Source of the DNA: an uncultured Rhodospirillaceae bacterium | GTDB lineage: Bacteria; Pseudomonadota; Alphaproteobacteria; Reyranellales; Reyranellaceae | DNA: 59,288 nucleotides | NCBI GenBank assembly: GCA_945952105.1 | Contig: CAMFGZ010000029.1 | Span: forward strand, 1-59,288 | Direction: 5' to 3' | Shown here: positions 34,258 to 42,701 of the stretch, piece by piece | Layout: the number at the start of each line of letters is the position of its first letter | How positions within the stretch are numbered: the stretch's first letter is position 1 | Program-made: the position numbers and the translations under genes | Notes under the pieces: model-generated | The model's database searches: none | Seen by the model: the letters and a program-made list of their open reading frames with translations, nothing else | Told to the model about the DNA's origin: nothing

Positions 34258-35499
34258 ATGGGCGCGGCCGAAGCGATCAGGGAAGAGCGTCTTTGGCGGC
34301 GACACGCCGATATGGCGAAGCTGGGTGGCACGCCGAAGGGCGGCGTGAACCGGCAGGCGCTGTCTGCCGAGGACGCGGCCGCCCGTAACCTGCTGGGTTC
34401 CTGGGCAAAGGCGCGCGGCTTCTCGATCTCCACCGATGCCATCGGCAATCTCTTCGTGCGCCGCGAGGGCTCCGACCCGAACGCGCTGCCGGTGATGAGC
34501 GGCTCGCACATGGACAGCCAGCCGACCGGCGGCCGCTTCGACGGCATGTACGGCGTGCTGGCCGCCTTCGAAGCGCTGGAGGCGCTGGAGGATGCCGGCG
34601 TGAAGACGAAGCGTCCGGTGGTCGCCGTCGCCTGGACCAACGAGGAAGGCTCGCGCTTCCAGCCGGGCGCGATGGGCTCGGCCGTATTCGCCGGCCGCAT
34701 TGCGCTCGACGCGATGCTCGAGGTGAAGGACTGGAAGGGCGTCGTACTGAAGGACGCGCTGGCTGAGACGCTGAAGGCCGCGCCCGCGCCGATGCGCGAG
34801 GGCCGGCCCGGCTTCCCGCTCGACTTCTATGTCGAGGCCCATATCGAACAGGGCCCGCGGCTGGAGAACGCCGCGACCACGATCGGCGTCGTGACCGCCA
34901 TCCAGGGCAGCCGACGCTACATCGTGACCACCGAGGGCGAGGAGGCGCATGCCGGCACCACGCCGCGCGCCGCCCGCAAGGACGCCTTCGCGGCCGCGGT
35001 CCGCATCGCCCAGGCGATGTACGAGGCCACCACCGACGCCGACGACACGCTGCGCTTCACCATCGGCCGCGTCGAGGTCGGGCCGGGATCGCCCAACACG
35101 GTACCGGGCAAGACGGTGTTCACCATCGACATGCGCCATCCCGACGATGCCGTGCTCGATGCGCACGAGAAGAAGCTCCATGAGATCGTCGCCGCGAAGG
35201 CCGCGCCCTGCACCGGCGGCATCGAGCGCGTCGTCGCCGTCCCGCCGACCAATTTCGATCCGATGGTGGTCGACCTCGTGCGTGCCAAGACAAGGGCGCT
35301 CGGGCTCAGCAACATGGACATGCCCTCGGGCGCCGGCCACGACGCCATGCACATCGCCCATCTTTGCCCCACCGGCATGATCTTCGTGCCCTGCGAGCGC
35401 GGCATCAGCCACAACGAGATCGAGAACGCCACCCCGCAGGACCTCGCCGCCGGCGCCCGCGTGCTGGTCGAGGTGCTGGCCGAACTGGCGAACCGCTGA
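34258..35499 (+). CDS. Zn-dependent hydantoinase/carbamoylase-family hydrolase
   Basis: A 413-residue M20-fold amidase of the HyuC/allantoate amidohydrolase/beta-ureidopropionase group. The dinuclear metal ligands are visible in SGSHMDSQPTGGRFDGMYGV, the Glu-Glu pair in WTNEEGSRFQPGAMGS, His in DFYVEAHIEQGPRLE and the last His in PCERGISHNEIENAT. EEAHAGTTPRAARKDA marks the lid domain. The ATG at 34258 follows GGAGG at close spacing. Substrates in the family are N-carbamoyl amino acids or allantoate; the divergent PuuE-like gene favours allantoate. Confidence 0.9.
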   Translation: MGAAEAIREERLWRRHADMAKLGGTPKGGVNRQALSAEDAAARNLLGSWAKARGFSISTDAIGNLFVRREGSDPNALPVMSGSHMDSQPTGGRFDGMYGVLAAFEALEALEDAGVKTKRPVVAVAWTNEEGSRFQPGAMGSAVFAGRIALDAMLEVKDWKGVVLKDALAETLKAAPAPMREGRPGFPLDFYVEAHIEQGPRLENAATTIGVVTAIQGSRRYIVTTEGEEAHAGTTPRAARKDAFAAAVRIAQAMYEATTDADDTLRFTIGRVEVGPGSPNTVPGKTVFTIDMRHPDDAVLDAHEKKLHEIVAAKAAPCTGGIERVVAVPPTNFDPMVVDLVRAKTRALGLSNMDMPSGAGHDAMHIAHLCPTGMIFVPCERGISHNEIENATPQDLAAGARVLVEVLAELANR

Positions 35500-35523
35500 C
35501 GCACCCTTGTCGTCTCCACCCAT

Positions 35524-35595
35524 TGTCATCCCGAGCGTAGCGAGGGACCTTTCCTGCCACCGTTGCAAAGGTCCGTCGCTACGCTCGGGATGACA
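35524..35595. repeat. Dispersed palindromic repeat, copy D
   Basis: The clearest copy. Arm 1 (35524-35552) starts TGTCATCCCGAGCGTAGCGA and ends GGGACCTTT. Arm 2 (35567-35595) is its reverse complement with one mismatch. The loop is 14 bases. A transcript would fold into a 29-bp hairpin. It lies between two co-directional genes and may separate their expression or stabilise the upstream mRNA. Confidence 0.85.
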
Positions 35596-35623
35596 CCGAT
35601 CCACCAACGAAAGAAACCGTGCC

Positions 35624-36778
35624 ATGTCGAAGAAGATGCAGTCCGAACTCGTCTCGATCCTGTCCGACCTGATCGCGCTGCCGAGTCCCTACCCGCCCGG
35701 CACGTCGGTCGAGATCTGCGCCTACACGGCGAAGCGCCTCAAGAAGGCCGGCTACAAGGTCGAGATCGCGACGCACAAGAAGGGCGTCGACAATGTCGTG
35801 GCGCGGATGAAGGGCAAGGCGAGAGGCCCCGTCATCGCCTTCAACGCCCATGTCGACACCGTGGGCGTCGGCGAGCGCTCGAACTGGAAGAGCGATCCCT
35901 ACAAGGCGCTGGTGAAGGGCGGCCTCGTCTATGGCCTCGGCGCCGGCAACTGCAAGGGAAGCATGGCGGTGCAGATCTGGATCGCCGAGGAGATCGCGCG
36001 CCGTGGCGGCCCGGCCTCGGGCGAGCTGATCTTCACCTTCGTGGCCGACGAGGAGAATCTCGGGCCCGAGGGCATGGAATACCTGCGCAAGAGCGGCAAG
36101 GTGCGCCCCGATGCGTTGATTTTGGGCGCGCAGACCGAGAACAACCTGATCGTGGCCGAGCGCGGCGTGATGTGGGCCCGTCTCACCACCAAGGGCCGCG
36201 CCGCCCATGCCGGCAATCCCGCGGCCGGCGACAATGCCATCCTGCGCATGATGCGCCTCGTGGGCGCGCTCAGCTCCTACTACGACAAGGCGCTGGCGCG
36301 CCGCGTCTCCGGCGCGATGAAGTCGACGGTCAACATCGGCATGTTCCATGGCGGGCACAACACCAACGTCGTGCCGTCCGCCTGCACCGTCGAGATCGAT
36401 CGCCGCCTGCTGCCGAACGAGAAGGTGAAGGACGCCTTCAAGGAGCTGAAGAAGGTGGTCGACGGCGTCGGCGAGCCGAAGTCGATGTACGGCGTCGAGT
36501 TCCTGACCGGCACCAACGGCTTCTTCGCGCCGGAGAACGGCGCGGCGGTCGGCGCCTTCGAGGCCGCGGTGAAGGCGCACAGCCGCCGCAAGGTGAAGTT
36601 CCTCAATGCCACCGGCGTGAGCGACGGGCGCTACTATGCCGACGACGGCATCGAGATCATCAACTTCGGCCCGGGCTCGGGCGCGCAGGGTCATGCCGCC
36701 AACGAGAGCGTGCCGATCGCCGAGATGGTCGACGCCGCCCACATCCAGCTCGATGTAGTGAAGCGCCTGCTGGGCTGA
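35624..36778 (+). CDS. M20-family metallopeptidase (ArgE/DapE-like)
   Basis: A 384-residue zinc aminoacylase/peptidase. Metal ligands are visible: His and Asp in AFNAHVDTVGVG, the GAGNCKGSMA loop with bridging-Asp position occupied by Asn-Cys, EEN in FVADEENLGPEGMEYL, and late His in GSGAQGHAANESVP. The lid domain has GRAAHAGNPAAGDNAI. The usual bridging residue (Asp in GRGxxDMK) appears replaced here, since the motif reads GLGAGNCKGSM, so activity may differ. It is 124 bases after the carbamoylase-type gene, with a palindrome between. Confidence 0.88.
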   Translation: MSKKMQSELVSILSDLIALPSPYPPGTSVEICAYTAKRLKKAGYKVEIATHKKGVDNVVARMKGKARGPVIAFNAHVDTVGVGERSNWKSDPYKALVKGGLVYGLGAGNCKGSMAVQIWIAEEIARRGGPASGELIFTFVADEENLGPEGMEYLRKSGKVRPDALILGAQTENNLIVAERGVMWARLTTKGRAAHAGNPAAGDNAILRMMRLVGALSSYYDKALARRVSGAMKSTVNIGMFHGGHNTNVVPSACTVEIDRRLLPNEKVKDAFKELKKVVDGVGEPKSMYGVEFLTGTNGFFAPENGAAVGAFEAAVKAHSRRKVKFLNATGVSDGRYYADDGIEIINFGPGSGAQGHAANESVPIAEMVDAAHIQLDVVKRLLG

Positions 36779-36803
36779 TCGCGTCCGCAGGTCACGCCGG
36801 GGG

Positions 36804-37334
36804 CTAGAGGTAGCCGCCGGCTTTCAGGCTCTCGACGACCTGGTCCACGAAGCGTGGAATACTCTTGGAGCGCGCCTGGTAGTGGTATCGCTCCAAGGGC
36901 ATCCGGCTGGCGCCGCTATAGAGCACGCCGCGCACCAGGAACGACGTTGAGATGACCGTGCTGCCCTGGCTCGCCGTACGACCTGCGCCCACGTCGATCT
37001 CGAACCTGTAGGTCGGATTGAATTTTTCAACGATGTCTTTCTGGTCGCCATTCCGATCGATCTCCAGCTTTGTCGATCGGCCGATTTCGACGACAATTCC
37101 ATAGGGCGCCAATGCGCTCTCGAATCTTGCGGCGATGCCTGCACCGTCAAGTCTTTCGTCATTCGGCGTCAACCACAACAGCAAGCGCTGCATCTTCACC
37201 GGTGGCGATGACGCCGGCCGAGATTCATGGACAAACGCCGTATCCGTTGACACGCACGCGGCCAAATTGCTTGCGGCCCCCGCTGCCGCGAAAAGAAACA
37301 GCCGGCGCGACGAAAAGGACTGCAGCACGTTCAA
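36804..37334 (-). CDS. Hypothetical lipoprotein A
   Basis: A 176-residue predicted lipoprotein. The signal LFLFAAAGAASNLAAC gives the lipidated Cys at about residue 27. The mature part has LLLWLTPNDERLDGAGIAAR, a FxALxPYGIxVE-type strand, and a C-terminal FVDQVVESLKAGGYL helix. The start is TTG at 37334, overlapping the upstream gene's TGA. I recognise no family. It resembles lipoprotein B in layout: signal, a strand listing limits, then a C-terminal helix ending VxxLxxGG/DGxI. GC is low for the window (28 of 60 in 37021-37080, against 42 of 60 in 36241-36300). Confidence 0.7.
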   Translation of the reverse strand: MNVLQSFSSRRLFLFAAAGAASNLAACVSTDTAFVHESRPASSPPVKMQRLLLWLTPNDERLDGAGIAARFESALAPYGIVVEIGRSTKLEIDRNGDQKDIVEKFNPTYRFEIDVGAGRTASQGSTVISTSFLVRGVLYSGASRMPLERYHYQARSKSIPRFVDQVVESLKAGGYL

Positions 37335-37891
37335 ATCAGCCCATCCTTTCGCAACGTCGCAGTCAGGCCATCGACATAGCGATCCGCCGCCTCCGAGCGC
37401 TTCGACGGCGTACCGATAACCCGCCAGAAGTCCGGCAATGAGGTCGAACCACGCCAGATGCGGCTTCCCACCGTACTGTCATAGAGGTCTGCATCGATAT
37501 CATAATCCTGGACGTATGCGCCGCGCCATCGCGCGTGGCTTGTATGCAGCAGGAGTACCTGGTTGGCATGGAAGCGCATGTTGGTCGCTGCAATCAACGC
37601 CATGGGATTGTCTCCCGAAAATTTATCGCCATCGACGACTTCGACGGTTATCCCGAGCGGCGGCCATTTCGCGTCAAAGGCCTGTCTCAGTTCATACGGC
37701 TGGAGCAGCGAGTCATACTGGCTTGGAGTCAGTCGTGTAGTACGGAGTCGCACGCCGATAAGTACCCGGCTTAGCTTCTGGCCGGACACGGCAGCCGCAT
37801 TCGATTGCGTGACGACCTTCTGCTCGGGGGTACATCCCGCAATCGTCATACCCAGCCCCATCACGGCGTGACGACGTCCCAAACTCTTCAT
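37331..37891 (-). CDS. Hypothetical lipoprotein B
   Basis: A 186-residue predicted lipoprotein. The signal RRHAVMGLGMTIAGC places the lipidated Cys at residue 20. The body has VLIGVRLRTTRLTPSQYDSL, GITVEVVDGDKF, MRFHANQVLLLHTSHARWRG and DYDIDADLYDSTVGSRIWRG, and ends with a VDGLTATLRKDGLI helix. I recognise no family. It overlaps lipoprotein A by four bases (TTGA), so the two are translationally coupled and probably make paired envelope proteins. The shared layout suggests distant paralogues. Confidence 0.7.
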   Translation of the reverse strand: MKSLGRRHAVMGLGMTIAGCTPEQKVVTQSNAAAVSGQKLSRVLIGVRLRTTRLTPSQYDSLLQPYELRQAFDAKWPPLGITVEVVDGDKFSGDNPMALIAATNMRFHANQVLLLHTSHARWRGAYVQDYDIDADLYDSTVGSRIWRGSTSLPDFWRVIGTPSKRSEAADRYVDGLTATLRKDGLI

Positions 37892-38235
37892 TACGTCGAC
37901 GTCTCCCCTACTCGCACGACCGTAACAGGAATCGTTTCGTCGGTGCTACCGAAGATTGTGAATCCATCCTCTTTACCAAATCTGAATCCGACCGAAGCAC
38001 CCGTGTGATCGCAGCGATCGTGTCGACTGAATTAGAATCTCGCCGCGCCACCGTTCACGCGGGGAACCCTCGAGATCTGCGCCTAACCTATCGTCTGGAA
38101 TGCCGGCCGCCGCGTCGGCACTGCGGAGGGTCGGAACACCGACCAGACAGGCCGCTTGCCGGCGCACGGCACCACCTGTCTCGTCTTTGCACCCTGCCCC
38201 GGCGCATGGCACGCTGCGGGCAGGGAGAAAACACC
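37892..38235. other. 344-base intergenic region
   Basis: It separates lipoprotein B from the divergent alpha/beta hydrolase and should hold both promoters. The left half is AT-richer, like the lipoprotein genes; the right half returns to the window average. A small palindrome GATCGC-A-GCGATC lies at 38007-38019. An open frame from 38005 joins the hydrolase frame but lacks coding character before 38236. Nothing else is recognisable. Confidence 0.5.
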
Positions 38236-38982
38236 ATGCCGTTCTACGAAAAAGGCGACGTCCGCATCCATTACGAGGAGATGGGCTCGGGCCTGCCGCT
38301 GCTGATCATTCCGGGCGGCGGGCTGAACTCGACCATCGCCGGTCTCGACAAGACCCATCCGTTCAATGCCATGCGGGAATTCAGCGACCGCTTCCGCTGC
38401 ATCTGCGCCGACCTGCGCAACGCCAATGGCGGCCAGTCGACCGGTCCACTCGACATCGAGCGCACCTGGGATGCCATCACCGACGACCATGTCGGCCTGA
38501 TGGACCATCTCGGCGCCGAGCGGTTCATGGTGCTGGGCTACTGCATCGGCCAGCCGCTGATCTGGAACCTGATCAAGCGCGTGGGCGACCGGGTGATCGC
38601 CGCGGTGCTGACCCAGCCCTCGGGCTTCCGCCCCGAGCTGCCCAACCAGTTCTACGACAACAACATGAAGGGCTGGGGCCCCGACTTCGTGGCCAGGCGG
38701 CCGGAATACACGATGGACCAGGTGAGCCAGTACCTCACCAACATGTACACGAAGAAGGCCGACTTCGTGTTCACCGTGCCACGCGAGTTCGTGAAGTCCT
38801 GCAGGACGCCGATCCTCGTCGCCCCCGACGACAGCCCGCCGCATCCCTACAAGGTCGCGATGGAAGTGGCGATGCTGTCGCCGAACTCGCAGGTCACGCT
38901 CTATCCGTGGAAGGACACGCCGGAGCGGGTGCCGCTGGCGGTGCGCCACATCAGGATGTTCCTGGAGGCGCACCGGCCTTGA
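38236..38982 (+). CDS. Alpha/beta hydrolase with Cys at the nucleophile elbow
   Basis: A 248-residue soluble hydrolase. The oxyanion region is PLLIIPGGGLNSTIAGLD, and the nucleophile elbow reads MVLGYCIGQPL, so GxSxG is replaced by GYCIG with Cys103 as nucleophile. An acid in ILVAPDDSPPHPYKVA and a late region with VPLAVRHIRMFLEAH supply a candidate Asp and His. Cys nucleophiles are known in dienelactone hydrolases. The ATG at 38236 follows AGGGAGAAA. It converges on a DUF2798 gene with 13 bases between. Confidence 0.85.
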   Translation: MPFYEKGDVRIHYEEMGSGLPLLIIPGGGLNSTIAGLDKTHPFNAMREFSDRFRCICADLRNANGGQSTGPLDIERTWDAITDDHVGLMDHLGAERFMVLGYCIGQPLIWNLIKRVGDRVIAAVLTQPSGFRPELPNQFYDNNMKGWGPDFVARRPEYTMDQVSQYLTNMYTKKADFVFTVPREFVKSCRTPILVAPDDSPPHPYKVAMEVAMLSPNSQVTLYPWKDTPERVPLAVRHIRMFLEAHRP

Positions 38983-38995
38983 TCGGCGCGGGGCT

Positions 38996-39283
38996 TCAAC
39001 CCGGCCGCGTTTCCACGATCAATCCGACGATCCGCCGAACGATCGGCATCACTGCCAGGAGGACCGGAAAAGCGACCAGCCACGAGAGGCCCCAGGCGCT
39101 CATCCATGTCGCGGGAAAGCCGGCCGACAACCCCATGCTGCGGGCCGTGGCGATTCCCGACACGACGAAGGTCATGATGAGCGACAGGACGAAGGGAAGA
39201 ACGACCGGGGCATAGCGCGCCGGCAGGCGGCGAAATTCAAACCGTGTATTCAAGATATTGGTCTCACGCAGGGTCTTCGGCAT
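38996..39283 (-). CDS. DUF2798 membrane protein
   Basis: A 95-residue protein with two predicted transmembrane helices: YAPVVLPFVLSLIMTFVVSG and a second in WGLSWLVAFPVLLAVMPIV. This is the DUF2798 pattern, which includes the R-L-P-x-R-Y before helix one and the FPATWMSAWG turn. The function is unknown. The upstream region carries a Fur-box-like dyad (39372-39390) placed exactly between candidate promoter elements, suggesting iron-dependent expression. Confidence 0.85.
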   Translation of the reverse strand: MPKTLRETNILNTRFEFRRLPARYAPVVLPFVLSLIMTFVVSGIATARSMGLSAGFPATWMSAWGLSWLVAFPVLLAVMPIVRRIVGLIVETRPG

Positions 39284-39360
39284 GACGATGGAAGCCGAGG
39301 ACGGTTGACTGCGTTGCCTTACGTGAGACGCTTACGATCTTCTTCGAGAAGACGGAGGAC

Positions 39361-39389
39361 CGTATAGTCCAATTGCGAATCTCTCGCAA
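39361..39389 (-). promoter_or_regulatory. Candidate sigma-70 promoter for the DUF2798 gene
   Basis: On the minus strand TTGCGA (39389-39384) is followed after 17 bases by TATACG (39366-39361). Each hexamer matches the sigma-70 consensus at four of six positions and the spacing is ideal. The start codon of the DUF2798 gene is 78 bases downstream. The Fur-box-like dyad covers the -35 element and part of the spacer. Confidence 0.45.
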
Positions 39390-39390
39390 T
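39372..39390. promoter_or_regulatory. Fur-box-like 19-bp dyad upstream of the DUF2798 gene
   Basis: The site reads ATTGCGAATCTCTCGCAAT. It matches its own reverse complement at 14 of 19 positions and differs at only two positions from the site at 52898-52916 upstream of the FecI-like sigma gene. Length and halves resemble proteobacterial Fur boxes. It overlaps a candidate promoter, so a metal-loaded Fur would be expected to repress. Confidence 0.6.
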
Positions 39391-39398
39391 CAAATTCA

Positions 39399-41084
<1,686 letters not shown>

Positions 41085-41120
41085 GAATCGAGCTTAGCGC
41101 GCCATGCGAGATTTGGAATC

Positions 41121-42029
41121 ATGAAACTCAATTTCGTCACCGTGGACGTGTTCACGGACCGCCAGTTCGGGGGTAACCCGCTGGCCGTCATTACCGATGC
41201 GCAGGGCCTGTCGACCGAGCGCATGCAGGCCATCGCGGCCGAGTTCAATCTGGCTGAAACGACCTTCGTGCTGCCGCCCAAGGACCCGGCCCATACCGCC
41301 GAGGTCCGTATCTTCACGCCCAAGGCCGAGATGCCGTTCGCCGGCCATCCCAATGTCGGCACCGCCTTCGTGCTGGCGCGTGCCGGCACCAGCTGCGGCC
41401 GGCCGGTGGGCGGCGACCGGCTGGTGTTCGAGGAGAAGGCCGGGCTGGTGAACATGGACATCACCCATGAGGCCGGCGCCGTCGTGGCGACCCGTCTCGC
41501 CGCGCCCGTGCCCTTGAGCTTCGGCGAGGAGATCGATCCCGCTCTCGTGGCACAGGCCTGCTCGCTGAAACCCGACGACCTGAAGTTCGACGTCCACCCG
41601 CCGCGCGTGGCGTCCTGCGGAGCGCCCCTGCTCTTCGTCGAACTGAAGTCGCGCGAGGCGCTGAAGCGCGCCGCGCCGCGTGCCGAGATCTTCGCGCGCG
41701 AGCTGCCGCGCGACCGCATCGTCGGCATCCATCTCTACGTCCAGGCAAAGGGGGGCGAGATCGACGTGCACACCCGCATGTTCGCCCCCGAACACGGCAT
41801 CCCCGAGGATCCCGCGACGGGCGCCGCCAACGTGGCGCTGATCGGCGTGCTGACGCATCACCGGCCCGAGGCCGACATCACCCTGGCGAAAACCATCGGC
41901 CAGGGCTTCGACATGGGCCGACCCAGCGTGCTGCAGGCCTCGGCCGAGAAGAAGGCCGGCAAGGTCGTCGCGACCTACATCGGCGGCCGCTGCAAGCCGA
42001 TGATGAGCGGCGTGATCGAACTGGAGTGA
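41121..42029 (+). CDS. PhzF-family isomerase/epimerase-like protein
   Basis: A 302-residue protein of the diaminopimelate-epimerase fold. The family start VTVDVFTDRQFGGNPLAVI, the Glu-containing NLAETTFVLPP, AEMPFAGHPNVGTAFVLA and the C-terminal PEDPATGAANVALIG are conserved. PhzF itself isomerises a phenazine precursor, but most members have no known substrate. The frame is open upstream, yet ATG at 41121 matches the family. It converges on the Lrp gene with a palindromic repeat between. Confidence 0.92.
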   Translation: MKLNFVTVDVFTDRQFGGNPLAVITDAQGLSTERMQAIAAEFNLAETTFVLPPKDPAHTAEVRIFTPKAEMPFAGHPNVGTAFVLARAGTSCGRPVGGDRLVFEEKAGLVNMDITHEAGAVVATRLAAPVPLSFGEEIDPALVAQACSLKPDDLKFDVHPPRVASCGAPLLFVELKSREALKRAAPRAEIFARELPRDRIVGIHLYVQAKGGEIDVHTRMFAPEHGIPEDPATGAANVALIGVLTHHRPEADITLAKTIGQGFDMGRPSVLQASAEKKAGKVVATYIGGRCKPMMSGVIELE

Positions 42030-42033
42030 GGCT

Positions 42034-42132
42034 AAGGGTCCCTCGCTGCGCTCGGAATGACAACATTGCTGGAATCGACGCAGTGCGCCAATGAAAGAAA
42101 AGGCGCCATCCCGAGCGCAGCGAGGGACCTTT
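42034..42132. repeat. Dispersed palindromic repeat, copy E
   Basis: Arm 1 (42034-42062) starts AAGGGTCCCTCGCTGCGCTC and arm 2 (42105-42132) ends GCGCAGCGAGGGACCTTT, in inverted orientation. The spacer has GCGCCAATGAAAG, shared with copy C. It fills the gap between the converging PhzF and Lrp genes and ends at the Lrp stop codon. Confidence 0.8.
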
Positions 42133-42602
42133 CACTTTTGCCTGGTTAGCGGCAACGCCGCGCCCTGCTTCACCGGACGCAACGCGAACGAACTCCGAAT
42201 CTGCGCGATGCCCTGGATCTTGGTGAAGTCCATGACGAAGCGCTCGTAGGCTTCTAGGTCGGGGACGACCACGCGCAGCAGATAGTCGCTGTCACCGGTC
42301 ATCAGGTAGCATTCCATCACCTCGGGCCGCTCGGCGGCCGCGCGCTCGAAATCCTTCAGGGCCTTCTCGTTCTGGGTCGAGAGCGAGACGCTGACGAAGA
42401 CGTTGACCGACAGGCCGACCGACTTGGCGTCGACCTGCGCGGCATAACCCTTGATGACCCCCGCCTCCTCCAGCGCCTTGACCCGCCGCCAGCACGGCGA
42501 CGAGGACAGCCCGACCTGCTCGGCGAGGTCGGCATTGCTCAGGCGGCCATCGTGCTGCAGCCGTTCGAGAATGCGCCGGTCGATCGCATCTAGGGAGATC
42601 AT
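42132..42602 (-). CDS. Lrp/AsnC-family transcriptional regulator
   Basis: A 156-residue regulator. The N-terminal helix-turn-helix is DAIDRRILERLQHDGRLSNA then DLAEQVGLSSSPCWRRVKAL, and the RAM ligand-binding domain follows with VMECYLMTGDSDYLLRVVVP. Lrp-type proteins sense amino acids and often control the gene beside them. It diverges from the E1-like ThDP enzyme across 99 bases, in which CAGGTAAATCCTG (42622-42634) is a short dyad that could be an operator half. The likely effector is a branched-chain or sulfur amino acid, by analogy with mdeR. Confidence 0.92.
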   Translation of the reverse strand: MISLDAIDRRILERLQHDGRLSNADLAEQVGLSSSPCWRRVKALEEAGVIKGYAAQVDAKSVGLSVNVFVSVSLSTQNEKALKDFERAAAERPEVMECYLMTGDSDYLLRVVVPDLEAYERFVMDFTKIQGIAQIRSSFALRPVKQGAALPLTRQK

Positions 42603-42701
42603 TGCTCAACCTATCGTTTTTCAGGTAAATCCTGCCCTATACAGCCCCCTGGACGACCTGAACGCAAGGACCTTCCAGCCCGTCGGGAGTATCCGTTGGC
42701 C

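Noticed and set aside
38005..38235. N-terminal extension of the alpha/beta hydrolase
   Set aside because: The added part is Arg/Pro-rich without fold features, and AGGGAGAAA precedes ATG at 38236.
42603..42701. Possible SAM-II riboswitch ahead of the E1-like/mtnA run
   Set aside because: The conserved SAM-II core sequence is not present; a short CAGGTAAATCCTG dyad is more like a protein site.
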